A stretch of DNA of 25,743 nt from Prevotella sp. (GCA_031260865.1 JAISKQ010000061.1:1-25743), one strand, 5' to 3'; counted from the stretch's first letter, positions 1 through 8,748 are shown. The notes: generated from the letters alone by a model not told the origin. Numbers and translations: made by a program.

Positions 1-36
1 ATTTTCTTTTTTTCAATCTGAATTTAAAAGCGAAAT

Positions 37-71
37 CAAGGCTTAGCAAATGTTCATATTTAAAAGCCTTG
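37..71 (-). other. Hairpin in a leftward leader
   Basis: CAAGGCTT at 37-44 and AAGCCTTG at 64-71 form a perfect 8-bp inverted repeat. On the minus strand it lies downstream of the -7 element at 94-101, and a second small hairpin (GTTCT/AGAAC, 71-84) sits between them. It could be part of the 5' leader of the gene that starts left of the window, or a weak terminator for the ATPase gene ending at 159. The run after it is only moderately T-rich. Confidence 0.35.
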
Positions 72-93
72 TTCTCCGAAGAACTCAGTACTA

Positions 94-101
94 CAAAGGT
101 A
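94..101 (-). promoter_or_regulatory. Bacteroidetes -7 promoter element, reading out of the window
   Basis: The minus strand reads TACCTTTG, an exact match to the TAnnTTTG consensus of the Bacteroidetes primary sigma factor. A start of transcription would fall near position 87, and the gene it serves lies beyond the left edge. I do not see a convincing -33 TTTG at normal spacing. Confidence 0.5.
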
Positions 102-158
102 GGACGATAAATTAAACCAGCCCTAAAGTTTGGAGAAAAATAAAGAGACTTTTTACAA

Positions 159-1661
159 CTACCTCTTCTTCGAACCTTTAACGAATGTGCTCACAACCTG
201 CTTTGCCAGGGGTACAAATACGGTCGTCGCCATTTTGCTCCAGAAACGTTTATTCTCAGTGGCTTTCTTTTGATCTACTTTGGCTTGTTCCCGCTGAACT
301 TTTTCCGCTTCTTTCTGAGCTTGCGCCTGCGCCTTAGCTTGGGTAGCCTGTTCTTTTTCGCTTAACGCGCCTTGCAAGCGTTCCGTCAGTATCTCATACG
401 CCGATTCCCGGTCTATCGTCTGCGCGTAATGCCTGTATAGGAGCGAGCTTTCCGTCATCTTTGTCCGTACTGTCGCGTCAAGCGGTCCTATCTGACCTTC
501 GGGAGGTAAGATGTATGTTCGTTCCACCATAGCAGGGCGTCCTTTTTCATCCAGAAAAGACACCAACGCCTCGCCTGTGCCCAAATCGGAGATAGCCTGC
601 TCCGTATCAAACTTCGGATTGGCGCGGAAAGTTTGGGCGGCAACCTTTACCGCCTTCTGATCTTTAGGGGTATAAGCCCGCAGGGCATGTTGCACCCGAT
701 TACCCAGCTGTCCCAACACCGAGTCGGGTATGTCAGCCGGCGTCTGCGATATGAAATAGATACCAATCCCTTTTGAACGAATAAGGCGGACTACCTGTTC
801 TATCTTTTCCAACAATGCTTTAGGGGCGTCGGTAAACAACAAATGCGCCTCATCGAAAAAGAAAACCAACTTCGGCTTATCAGGGTCTCCTACTTCGGGC
901 ATCACTTCAAACAACTTTGTCATCAGCCACATCAGAAATGTCGTATAAACCCTCGGTGAATTCATCAGTTTATCGGAAGCAAGAATATTAATAACCCCCT
1001 TCTCCCCTACTGTTTGAATCAAATCATCCAGATTCAGGTTAGGCTCTCCAAAAAACTTATCAGCGCCATCATGCTCCAACGCGATCAAACCACGCTGAAT
1101 AGCTCCGATGCTTGCCGTGGAAATATTGCCATAGCTTGTGGTGAAACGGTTTGCGTTGTTGCCTACATATTCCAGTAATTTTTGTAAATCTTTCAGATCT
1201 ATGATTGCCAGCGATTCATCTTTAGCTATCTTGAATATAATGGTCAAAACAGCCGACTGTGTATCATTCAACGATAATAGACGGCTTAATAACAGAGGTC
1301 CCATATCGGCGACAGTAGCCCTGATAGGCGCGCCCTGTTCGCCGAATACATCCCAAAATTGAACGGGGAAAGCCTGAAATTTAAAACCTTTGTCCGCCAG
1401 CTTATACGATTCCACACGTTGTGTGACGCTCTCTTTATTACCCCCGACGGCAGCGACACCCGACAAGTCTCCTTTAACATCGGACGCGAACACAGGCACT
1501 CCCATTTCGCTGAAGGTTTCCGCCAATGTCTGCAATGTCACGGTTTTACCTGTACCTGTCGCTCCGGTAATAAGACCATGACGGTTTGCCATTTTGGAAA
1601 CTAAACAAACTTCCTCTTCCGGCGAAATAGCTATAAAAGCTCTTTTTTCATTATCAAACAT
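159..1661 (-). CDS. HerA-like / DUF853 family P-loop ATPase
   Basis: A 500-aa protein resembling the DUF853 (YjgR-type) branch of the HerA/FtsK ATPases. Walker A GATGTGKT is at residues 33-40 and Walker [13 protein letters not shown] at about 265-276, with catalytic Asp270-Glu271. A conserved [20 protein letters not shown] stretch follows, typical of the family's sensor and arginine-finger region. Residues about 420-475 are rich in Ala, Gln, Lys and Glu and probably form a coiled coil; the C-terminus is strongly basic. HerA relatives are hexameric DNA or protein translocases, but the role of DUF853 proteins is not well defined, so the call is by family only. The protein starts at ATG 1661 with the FDNEKR N-terminus. 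The gene reads away from the repeat-rich spacer and appears monocistronic. Confidence 0.88.
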   Translation of the reverse strand: MFDNEKRAFIAISPEEEVCLVSKMANRHGLITGATGTGKTVTLQTLAETFSEMGVPVFASDVKGDLSGVAAVGGNKESVTQRVESYKLADKGFKFQAFPVQFWDVFGEQGAPIRATVADMGPLLLSRLLSLNDTQSAVLTIIFKIAKDESLAIIDLKDLQKLLEYVGNNANRFTTSYGNISTASIGAIQRGLIALEHDGADKFFGEPNLNLDDLIQTVGEKGVINILASDKLMNSPRVYTTFLMWLMTKLFEVMPEVGDPDKPKLVFFFDEAHLLFTDAPKALLEKIEQVVRLIRSKGIGIYFISQTPADIPDSVLGQLGNRVQHALRAYTPKDQKAVKVAAQTFRANPKFDTEQAISDLGTGEALVSFLDEKGRPAMVERTYILPPEGQIGPLDATVRTKMTESSLLYRHYAQTIDRESAYEILTERLQGALSEKEQATQAKAQAQAQKEAEKVQREQAKVDQKKATENKRFWSKMATTVFVPLAKQVVSTFVKGSKKR

Positions 1662-1807
1662 AGTATTATATTTTTTTATTTACAATAACTCTCTTTTCAG
1701 TAAGCAACAAACAATTCATAACTTACAATTGGATCCGCCGAGTTGAAAATCAACGGAACGCAATGTATTCAACAGTTGTTCCATAACCCGATAAAGGCTT
1801 CTGTTCT

Positions 1808-2199
1808 AAAAAAGGTGACAAATGTTACACTTTTTAGTTATCTGAAACCCCAATCCTTCTTTTCAGCCAACAGTTCGACCGCGTAGCCTTAAACCTCCAT
1901 TTGGAGAGATGAAAGGGCTTTTGCTAAAAAAGTAACAAACGTAACACTTTTCAGGCGGCATCGCTTCGCGCCATTCATCGTTCTTCTTCATTCTTCTAAT
2001 GTCTTCCTGTAAAAGGTAACAAAAGTAACAGTTTTCAATAAATAGTTTATCAGTATTCAAGTTTACTAGAGTTCTAAAAAGTAACAAAAGTAACACTTTT
2101 CAATCGTCACCGCTTCGCGCCATTCTTCGTTCTTGTAAACTTGTACACTTGCAAGCTTGTAAACTCAAAACTTAAAAGGTGACAAAAGTAACACTTTTC
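1808..2199. repeat. Five-copy GTAAC direct-repeat cluster
   Basis: Five imperfect copies of a roughly 26-bp element lie at 1808-1835, 1926-1951, 2011-2036, 2075-2100 and 2175-2199. The core is GTRACAAAAGTAACAC, two GTAAC half-sites 9 bp apart, bounded by AAAAG on the left and CTTTT on the right. Spacing between copies varies from 64 to 118 bp. All copies have the same orientation. The element does not encode protein: the short open frame across it (1863-2096, minus) only reflects repeat composition. Confidence 0.8.
1849..1985 (-). repeat. Composite intergenic repeat, copy 1
   Basis: Read on the minus strand this block contains AATGGCGCGAAGCG (1962-1975), one GTAAC element, a CTCCAAATGGAG mini-hairpin, then GGTTTAAGGCTACGCGGTCG and GTTGGCTGAAAAGA. 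The same modules in the same order occur on the plus strand at 23217-23380. Partial copies of the AATGGCGCGAAGCG module lie nearby at 2111-2124 and, degraded, at 2210-2223. The unit carries no gene; its origin is unknown to me. Confidence 0.65.
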
Positions 2200-2320
2200 A
2201 ATAGTCATTGCTTTGCGCTATTCTTCTTGTAAACTTGCAGGCTAATAAACTTGTAAACTCAAAACTTATTACTCATTACTTCCAACTCTTCTTCTTGTAA
2301 CTCGTAACTTGTAACTATTA
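2134..2320. repeat. Degenerate CTTGTAAACTTG tandem tract
   Basis: Short units of the type CTTGTAAA / CTTGTACA / CTTGCAAG recur at about 2134-2170, 2227-2262 and, as CTTGTAACTCGTAACTTG, at about 2295-2315. They follow the last two GTAAC elements. The tract is low-complexity, non-coding and of unknown function. Confidence 0.5.
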
Positions 2321-2410
2321 TATAAGACAATTTTAATCAACAAAAATGACATATTTTATTACAAAAATAATGATTTATTACAAGAATATGGAAAAAATTG
2401 TAAGAAAGCT

Positions 2411-2418
2411 TAACTTTG
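2411..2418 (+). promoter_or_regulatory. Bacteroidetes -7 promoter element for the GT39-like gene
   Basis: TAACTTTG matches TAnnTTTG exactly. Transcription would start near 2425, placing TTG 2435 about 10 nt and ATG 2465 about 40 nt downstream. A matching -33 element is not evident. Confidence 0.5.
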
Positions 2419-2464
2419 ATGAAAATTTTATTCATTGAACTCAAAAAGAGATATATGGTTACGG

Positions 2465-3787
2465 ATGGTGAATAACCCTGTGAAAACAATTATTATCACA
2501 GGCGTACTCATCCGTGTGCTCCTGATAATAATATACCGGCATATAACCTTTTATCCCGATAGTGAAGATTATATACAGTTGGCTGAACGCATTTTAGACT
2601 TCAACCTCTCAAATTATGAAGGACAACGCTCCCCCGGATACCCTGCCCTGTTGGCTATAAGCGGCATCTCCTATACGATAACGATTATACTGCAAGTGGG
2701 CATCGGTATCGTATCGCTTATCCTGATATATAAAACCTGCATTTTGGCAGGAATAAGTAACCGCTTATCCCTGATAATCACCCTTGTTTTGGCTTGCTAT
2801 ATACCCGCCGCCTTTTTCGAGTTGGCGTTGTTATCCGAAACGCTCACCTTATTTTTTGTTCTATTGACAGTCTATTTGTTCTTAAATATCCGAACCAAAA
2901 AGTTGAAGTATTATATACTGCTCAGCCTGTCGTGCGGCTATCTAGTTCTGATTAAGCCATTCTATATTTTCCTTCCTGCAATTCTATTCATAATTCTGCT
3001 GTTCAGTAATCACCGGACAAAACACCTGTTCCGGAAAACAATCATCATACTCGTTCCCGCTATATTCTTCTTGGGCTGGTCGTATGTGAATAAAATAAAC
3101 ACAGGCTACTTCACTTCCACCACCTTCTACGGCTTCAATCTGGCGCAGAATTGCGTTGGCTTCGCCGAAAAGACAACTCCCGAATATGCCGAAATAGGTA
3201 GAATATATGCCAAATACAGGGATAATCGTACATCTGACAAAGAAATAGCAATGACTATCTGGGAAGCCTATCCCGAATTAGAAAAAGAAACAGGATTATC
3301 TTTTCCCGACCTGTCAAAGAAATTATACGATTACAGCATTTCCACTATTCAAGAAAATCCGGCGGCATACCTAAAACAGGTACTTATTTCATGGCGCGAC
3401 TTCTGGAAAACGTCTTTGTACCGGGAAAATGACCGGTTCGCGGCGACTTACGCGAACGATGTTATCCGTTGCGTCTGCTATGTCGAAAGAATAGTGTTGC
3501 AATTAGTGAAAATACTGTTTGTACTGCTCATCCCTTATAATATTACACAAAGTATCCGAAAAAAGAAGTTTCCGCCTCAAACCCTGATTTCAATAGTCGT
3601 GATTACAGCCTCTGTCTTACAAGCGCTTATCACATACGGCACAAATTCCCGATTTAGCTTCCCGTTCGAAGCTCTTATGGTAATATCCGTCGTGTTGAAC
3701 CTGATGGATAGGCGGAATTGGAGTTTCGCCACATTGAACAAGAAAATAGAGATTGAAAATATTAAGCAGGAAACGACGTCCGCGTAA
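2465..3787 (+). CDS. Multipass membrane protein, GT39/GT83-like glycosyltransferase candidate
   Basis: About 440 aa with some ten hydrophobic segments. The first transmembrane helix is followed by a loop containing YPDSEDYIQLAE and RSPGYPALLA, resembling the acidic first-loop motif and GYP signature of GT-C fold enzymes (GT39/GT83/ArnT, the RgtA-D-like group) that transfer sugars from polyprenyl phosphate carriers. A large soluble stretch at roughly 215-320 lies between later helices. I infer an inner-membrane sugar transferase; donor and acceptor are unknown. The frame can also open at TTG 2435, adding the ten residues MNSKRDIWLR. I prefer ATG 2465 because ATG is the usual start and leaves a 40-nt leader after the -7 element. 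The next gene begins 84 bp downstream with its own promoter. Confidence 0.65.
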   Translation: MVNNPVKTIIITGVLIRVLLIIIYRHITFYPDSEDYIQLAERILDFNLSNYEGQRSPGYPALLAISGISYTITIILQVGIGIVSLILIYKTCILAGISNRLSLIITLVLACYIPAAFFELALLSETLTLFFVLLTVYLFLNIRTKKLKYYILLSLSCGYLVLIKPFYIFLPAILFIILLFSNHRTKHLFRKTIIILVPAIFFLGWSYVNKINTGYFTSTTFYGFNLAQNCVGFAEKTTPEYAEIGRIYAKYRDNRTSDKEIAMTIWEAYPELEKETGLSFPDLSKKLYDYSISTIQENPAAYLKQVLISWRDFWKTSLYRENDRFAATYANDVIRCVCYVERIVLQLVKILFVLLIPYNITQSIRKKKFPPQTLISIVVITASVLQALITYGTNSRFSFPFEALMVISVVLNLMDRRNWSFATLNKKIEIENIKQETTSA

Positions 3788-3838
3788 GAAACCTGCTGAA
3801 TTTACAAGCCAAATACAACAAATACATTTAAAAATCAT

Positions 3839-3846
3839 TACTTTTG
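3839..3846 (+). promoter_or_regulatory. Bacteroidetes -7 promoter element for the ABC-F gene
   Basis: TACTTTTG matches TAnnTTTG. The predicted transcript start is near 3853, leaving a leader of about 18 nt before the GTG start at 3871. Confidence 0.55.
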
Positions 3847-3870
3847 CATGTATAAAAAAACGAATAGATT

Positions 3871-5814
3871 GTGATTTCAGTAGAAGGACTGACCGTAGAA
3901 TTTGGGGGTTATACCCTTTTTGATGATATTTCATTTGTTGTAAACAAAAAAGAAAGGATTGCCCTCGTCGGAAAAAACGGAGCGGGTAAATCAACCATGC
4001 TTAAGATATTCGCGGGACTTCAAGCTCCTACGAGAGGAAATGTTTCCGCGCCGAAAGATGTATCGATAGGTTATTTGCCTCAGCACATGACGCTGAAAGA
4101 AGGCAACACCGTCCTTGAGGAAGCGGCTCTTGCGTTTTCTCACATTCAACGAATAGAAACCGAATTGGACTACGTGAACCGGCAGTTGGCGGAAAGGACT
4201 GATTACGAATCCGAAGCCTATCACGACCTGATTGAAAAATCCTCTTATCTGAACGAACAATTTTTGATGTCAGGCGGAAATAACTTTCAGGCGGAGATAG
4301 AAAAAACATTGATAGGGCTGGGATTTAAACGAAGCGATTTTGAGCGTCCTACCAGCGAATTTAGCGGGGGATGGCGTATGCGCATCGAACTGGCGAAATT
4401 GCTGCTTCAACGCCCCGACGTCTTACTGCTCGACGAGCCGACTAACCACTTGGATATTGAATCAATCCAATGGCTCGAAACATTTCTGGCGACCCGCGCC
4501 AACGCCGTGGTGCTGGTATCGCATGACCGCGCGTTCCTCGACGCCGTGACACAACGCACCATCGAAATATCACTGGGACGCATCTATGACTACAAAGTAC
4601 CGTATTCCAAATACGTAGAGCTGCGAAAAGAGTATCGCGAGCAGCAAATGCGGGCTTTTGAAAATCAACAAAAACAAATACAAAAAACAGAAGAGTTTAT
4701 AGAGCGATTCCGCTACAAAGCGACTAAATCCGTACAAGTGCAATCCCGCATAAAACAATTGGATAAACTGGAACGGTTGGAGGTTGACGATGAAGATAAC
4801 GCGATGCTGAATCTCAAATTTCCTCCGGCTCCGCGTTCCGGCTCTTACCCGGTTATTACCGAAAATGTAGAAAAAAGATACGGCGATCACCTGATATTTA
4901 AAGATGTGACATTCACCATACACCGAGGTGACAAGGTCGCCTTTGTCGGAAAAAACGGCGAAGGAAAATCCACATTGGTGAAATGTATTATGAACGAAAT
5001 CGACTACGAGGGAAAACTGGAGTTGGGGCATAATGTCAAAATAGGCTATTTCGCTCAAAACCAAGCTCAATTATTGAATGGCGAGCTGACCGTTTTCGAG
5101 ACCATAGATTACGTCGCGGTCGGCGACATACGGACAAAAATAAGGGATATACTCGGCGCTTTCATGTTTGGCGGCGAGGCTTCCGACAAGAAAGTGAAAG
5201 TATTATCGGGTGGTGAACGCAGCCGTTTGGCAATGATACGCTTACTGCTTGAGCCTGTAAACCTGCTTATTCTCGACGAGCCGACCAACCATCTGGATAT
5301 GCAATCGAAAGATGTGTTGAAAAAAGCGATAAAAGACTTTGACGGAACGGTGATTGTGGTATCTCACGACCGCGATTTCCTGAACGGGCTGGTTGATAAA
5401 GTGTATGAGTTTGGGAACCGGCAGGTAAAAGAACATTTGGGCGGCATTTATGAATTTCTGGAAAAGAAAAAAATGGATAGTCTCAAAGAACTGGAAATCT
5501 CCTCTAATACTTCCGACAGGGAGACGAATAAGACTTCCGAACAGGAATCCGCGAAGAAGTTATCTTACGAAGAACGCAAAGAGTTAAGCAGGCTGACAAA
5601 GAAGATAGAAAAACAAATAGTAGAGATAGAGCGATCTATACAAAGCAAAGAAAATGAGATAGCCCGCGTCGAATCCAAGATAGCCACACCTGAAGGCGCC
5701 GCCGACGCGTTCCTTTTTGAGAAACACGGACGACTGCACAAGGAATTGCAAGAAGAGATGGGAAGATGGGAAGAATTGACAACCGAACTTGAGAACAACA
5801 GTAAAATTAATTAA
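3871..5814 (+). CDS. ABC-F family ATPase
   Basis: A 647-aa soluble protein with two ABC ATPase domains and no membrane segments, as in the ABC-F family that acts on ribosomes (EttA/Uup/YheS) or protects them from antibiotics. Domain 1 has Walker A GKNGAGKST (34-42), signature FSGGWRMRI (164-172) and Walker B VLLLDEPTNHLD (184-195). Domain 2 has GKNGEGKST (360-368), LSGGERSRLA (445-454) and LLILDEPTNHLD (465-476). Both catalytic glutamates are present (Glu189, Glu470). The linker at about 240-330 contains RYKATKSVQVQSRIKQ, the P-site tRNA interaction motif region, and the tail from about 535 is a charged coiled coil, as in Uup-type proteins. The start is GTG, supported by MISVEGLTVEF matching the family N-terminus and by the promoter just upstream. 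It is probably a housekeeping translation factor; resistance activity cannot be judged from sequence. Confidence 0.93.
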   Translation: MISVEGLTVEFGGYTLFDDISFVVNKKERIALVGKNGAGKSTMLKIFAGLQAPTRGNVSAPKDVSIGYLPQHMTLKEGNTVLEEAALAFSHIQRIETELDYVNRQLAERTDYESEAYHDLIEKSSYLNEQFLMSGGNNFQAEIEKTLIGLGFKRSDFERPTSEFSGGWRMRIELAKLLLQRPDVLLLDEPTNHLDIESIQWLETFLATRANAVVLVSHDRAFLDAVTQRTIEISLGRIYDYKVPYSKYVELRKEYREQQMRAFENQQKQIQKTEEFIERFRYKATKSVQVQSRIKQLDKLERLEVDDEDNAMLNLKFPPAPRSGSYPVITENVEKRYGDHLIFKDVTFTIHRGDKVAFVGKNGEGKSTLVKCIMNEIDYEGKLELGHNVKIGYFAQNQAQLLNGELTVFETIDYVAVGDIRTKIRDILGAFMFGGEASDKKVKVLSGGERSRLAMIRLLLEPVNLLILDEPTNHLDMQSKDVLKKAIKDFDGTVIVVSHDRDFLNGLVDKVYEFGNRQVKEHLGGIYEFLEKKKMDSLKELEISSNTSDRETNKTSEQESAKKLSYEERKELSRLTKKIEKQIVEIERSIQSKENEIARVESKIATPEGAADAFLFEKHGRLHKELQEEMGRWEELTTELENNSKIN

Positions 5815-5866
5815 TCAATGAGCCAATGAGGAAATATGCCGATACACCGATGGCGCGAAGCGACAA
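5814..5866 (+). repeat. Partial composite repeat after the ABC-F gene
   Basis: Directly after the ABC-F stop codon, CAATGAGCCAATGAG is followed by ATGGCGCGAAGCGACAA (5850-5866). The same two modules in the same order occur at 23221-23268. The repeat overlaps an in-frame ATG at 5826 that would otherwise extend the next gene, and so argues against that start. Confidence 0.6.
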
Positions 5867-5903
5867 CGTATTCAATTGGCACGTTAATTTAAAACACTAT
5901 ATT

Positions 5904-6575
5904 ATGAGAACTACTATACTATTAGCTTGCCTGTTACTTGTTTCGATGGGTCTATCCGCTCAGGAGATAAAAGAGAACATCCTCGAAAACAAAACGTATA
6001 TGGAGCGGATGGCTTATTTCGAAGCGAATCCGTTAGGAAAAGGGCAGGTTGTCTTCTTGGGCAACAGCCTTACGCAAGGGGGTAAATGGGACGAATATTT
6101 CCCTGCGCGGAAGCCTGTGAACAGAGGTATTTCAGGCGATAACACACTCGGTATCCTTAACCGTTTGCATGAAATCATAGCCGCCAAACCCAATAAGCTT
6201 TTCCTGCTGACGGGAACGAATGATATATCCCTGAACAGGTCGAATGAAATGATTATGACAGGTCTTAAATCTATTATATACCAGCTAAGGGCAGGTTCTC
6301 CCGAAACAAAAATATATGTGCAGAGTTTATTGCCTATCTACAATGGAGCAAATGTCTATAAACGGATGTTGGGAAAAGAAAAACAAATAGAAAAGCTGAA
6401 TAAAGAACTGGAAAAATTCTGCAAGAAAGAGCATATCCGGTTTATCAATATTTACCCCGCGCTTTTAGCCGGGAAAAGACAATTAGACCCTAAATATACC
6501 ACCGACGGGCTGCATCTGAATAGCGACGGCTATGCCGTGTGGGTAAATCAAATAAGGAAATATGTAGAAGAGTAA
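5904..6575 (+). CDS. Secreted SGNH/GDSL-type hydrolase
   Basis: A 223-aa protein with signal peptide MRTTILLACLLLVSMGLSAQ, probably cleaved after Ala19 or Gln20, so it acts in the periplasm or outside. SGNH blocks are clear: block I VFLGNSLTQGG (catalytic Ser55, GNSL instead of GDSL), block II NRGISGDN (72-79, Gly), block III LTGTNDI (Asn106) and block V DGLHLNSDGY (Asp201, His204). Such enzymes are esterases or acetylhydrolases that often de-acetylate glycans; the substrate here is unknown. The frame opens at 5826, but those 26 residues come from repeat DNA and would bury the signal peptide, so ATG 5904 is chosen. The M13 peptidase gene starts 20 bp downstream, so the two are probably co-transcribed. 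Confidence 0.88.
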   Translation: MRTTILLACLLLVSMGLSAQEIKENILENKTYMERMAYFEANPLGKGQVVFLGNSLTQGGKWDEYFPARKPVNRGISGDNTLGILNRLHEIIAAKPNKLFLLTGTNDISLNRSNEMIMTGLKSIIYQLRAGSPETKIYVQSLLPIYNGANVYKRMLGKEKQIEKLNKELEKFCKKEHIRFINIYPALLAGKRQLDPKYTTDGLHLNSDGYAVWVNQIRKYVEE

Positions 6576-6595
6576 TTAATTTTTAAACAGAATGT

Positions 6596-8653
6596 ATGAA
6601 CAAATTTTATTTTTATTTACCGATTGCCGCTCTATCGATTACGTATATGGGCTGTAAAAAGGCAACCGCACAGGATTCCAAGGCGGGTACGGAGAATATC
6701 GCGCCGAAATTTGACATTGCCAATCTGGATACTACTGCCATAGCCGGTAATGATTTTTATCAGTATGCCACCGGCGGATGGGCTAAGGCAAACCCTATCA
6801 AAGATGAGTATTCCCGCTATGGTTCTTTCGATATGTTGGCGGAAAGAAATCAGGAACAGGTAAAAGGCCTTATTGAAGAATTGGGCAAAACAAAGCACGA
6901 ACAAGGTTCTATCGCCCAAAAGATAGGCGACCTGTTCGCTTTAGGTATGGATAGCGTCAAACTCAACGCGGATGGAGTGAAGCCTATTCAAACTCAATTG
7001 GATAATATAAAGAAAGCCAAAACAATCGCTGATATTGTGAAACTGACCGGAGAATTGAGAAAATACGCAAGGTCTCCTTTCTTTGGCTTGTATGTCGGCG
7101 CTGACGATAAAAACAGTTCGATGAATATCGTTCAGATTTATCAGGGCGGGTTAGGACTGGGTGAACGCGATTATTACATCGCTCAGGATTCCACATCCGT
7201 AGCCCTTCGTGAAGGCTATACCAAGCTGATAAAAACACAGTTTGTAAATACCGGATATACTGAAGCCGACGCTCAAAAATCGGCGGACGCCATCCTTAAA
7301 ATAGAAACGGCTTTGGCTAAGGATCACTTCAAAAAGGAAGATACCCGAAAACCAGAGCTTAACTATCACAAAATGAAAGTTGAGGATTTGAACAAATCCG
7401 TCGCTAATTTTGAATGGGAAGCGTTCTTTGACGCTGCCGGAGCCAAAGGGTTTACCGATATAAATGTAGGGCAAATAAAACCTGTGGCAACCGCCGTGAA
7501 TTTAATACACTCCCTCCCTATCGACGAATCAAAAGCATATCTTTCATGGTGCTTGATTAATTCGGCAGCGTCTTATCTGAGCGATAATTTCGTGAACGCG
7601 AGCTTCGATTTCTACGGAAAGCAACTCAGCGGACGTAAATCATTACAGCCACGCTGGAAACGTACCGTAAGCACCGTGGACGGCTCGTTGAGCGAAGTGG
7701 TAGGACAAATGTACGTGGAAAAATATTTCCCCGCCGCCGCGAAAGAAAGAATGCTTAAATTGGTCAAAAACCTGCAAGCCACATTGGGTGAACGTATCAG
7801 CAACCTGACATGGATGAGCGACGTAACCAAAGCCAAAGCGCAGGAAAAATTAAACGCCTTCACCATAAAAATAGGTTATCCCGACAAGTGGAAAGATTAT
7901 TCTACCCTCGAAATAAAGAAAGACAGCTATTGGGAAAATATCGTACGCGCGGAAGAATTTTCGTATAACGAAATGATCAAAAAAATAGGCAAGCCTGTCG
8001 ACAAGACAGAATGGTTGATGCCTCCGCAAATGGTAAACGCTTACTATAGCCCTACGACAAACGAAATATGTTTCCCCGCCGGTATTTTGCAACCGCCATT
8101 CTTCTATCTGGATGCCGATGACGCCGTTAACTACGGAGCGATAGGCGTTGTTATCGGTCACGAAATGTCTCACGGATTTGATGACCAAGGTTGCCAGTAT
8201 GATAAAGATGGAAACCTCGCGAACTGGTGGACAAAAGACGACTCCAAGAAATTCACGAATAGGGCGCAGGTTCTTGTTCAGCACTTCAACAAGATCGAAG
8301 TCCTTCCGGGAGTATTCGCGAACGGAGAGTTCACTTTAGGTGAAAACATCGGCGACTTTGGCGGTTTACAGATTGCATACCATGCTTATGAAAAGACAGA
8401 GGAAGCCAAGAACGCCAAAGAAATAGACGGGTACACTCCGGAACAACGTTTCTTCCTTTCGTACGCAGGTGTATGGGCGGGTAATATCCGCGACGCCGAA
8501 ATATTGCGCCGCACCAAAACAGACCTTCACGCACTGGGAAAATGGCGCGTAAACGGTACGCTGCCTCATATTGACGGATGGTATAAAGCTTTCAATATCA
8601 CAGAAAAAGACGCTCTTTATATACCAAAAGAAAAGAGAGCGGATATTTGGTAA
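6596..8653 (+). CDS. M13 family (neprilysin-like) zinc metallopeptidase, probable lipoprotein
   Basis: 685 aa, the usual length for bacterial PepO/neprilysin-type M13 peptidases. The zinc site is complete: HEMSH at 522-526 gives His522, Glu523 and His526, and ENIGD at 583-587 supplies the third ligand Glu583. The substrate-binding NAYYSP motif is at 481-486. The N-terminal M13 domain spans about 45-425 and the catalytic domain about 480-685; the C-terminus ends in DIW, close to the family's usual CxVW end without the cysteine. The leader MNKFYFYLPIAALSITYMGC has a loose lipobox with Cys20 followed by Lys-Lys, so it is probably lipid-anchored and exported. M13 enzymes cleave short peptides. 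It follows the SGNH gene by 20 bp and ends at a strong terminator. Confidence 0.93.
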   Translation: MNKFYFYLPIAALSITYMGCKKATAQDSKAGTENIAPKFDIANLDTTAIAGNDFYQYATGGWAKANPIKDEYSRYGSFDMLAERNQEQVKGLIEELGKTKHEQGSIAQKIGDLFALGMDSVKLNADGVKPIQTQLDNIKKAKTIADIVKLTGELRKYARSPFFGLYVGADDKNSSMNIVQIYQGGLGLGERDYYIAQDSTSVALREGYTKLIKTQFVNTGYTEADAQKSADAILKIETALAKDHFKKEDTRKPELNYHKMKVEDLNKSVANFEWEAFFDAAGAKGFTDINVGQIKPVATAVNLIHSLPIDESKAYLSWCLINSAASYLSDNFVNASFDFYGKQLSGRKSLQPRWKRTVSTVDGSLSEVVGQMYVEKYFPAAAKERMLKLVKNLQATLGERISNLTWMSDVTKAKAQEKLNAFTIKIGYPDKWKDYSTLEIKKDSYWENIVRAEEFSYNEMIKKIGKPVDKTEWLMPPQMVNAYYSPTTNEICFPAGILQPPFFYLDADDAVNYGAIGVVIGHEMSHGFDDQGCQYDKDGNLANWWTKDDSKKFTNRAQVLVQHFNKIEVLPGVFANGEFTLGENIGDFGGLQIAYHAYEKTEEAKNAKEIDGYTPEQRFFLSYAGVWAGNIRDAEILRRTKTDLHALGKWRVNGTLPHIDGWYKAFNITEKDALYIPKEKRADIW

Positions 8654-8681
8654 GATAGCGGATAAACGAATAAATTGTTAA

Positions 8682-8731
8682 GCGAAGAAGGTATTGAGAT
8701 TATATGGATCAATATCTTCTTCGCGTTTTTT
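8682..8731 (+). terminator. Intrinsic terminator after the M13 gene
   Basis: GCGAAGAAGGTATTGA pairs with TCAATATCTTCTTCGC over 16 bp with a single G-T wobble and an 11-nt loop, followed by GTTTTTT. It lies 29 bp after the M13 stop and faces the convergent symporter gene. Confidence 0.88.
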
Positions 8732-8748
8732 ATAGAACCATTATTACA

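Noticed and set aside
1863..2096. 77-aa open frame on the minus strand in the repeat-rich spacer
   Set aside because: It is built from the GTAAC and GCG-rich repeats, has no start context or recognisable sequence, and the repeat explains its openness.
2011..2199. GTAAC repeats considered as a CRISPR array
   Set aside because: Unit identity is imperfect, spacing is irregular (64-118 bp between copies), spacers contain repeats themselves, and no cas gene is nearby.
3617..5070. Minus-strand frames of up to 166 aa opposite the GT39-like and ABC-F genes
   Set aside because: They lie fully within confidently coding sequence on the other strand and have atypical composition (Phe/Tyr-rich, low-scoring).
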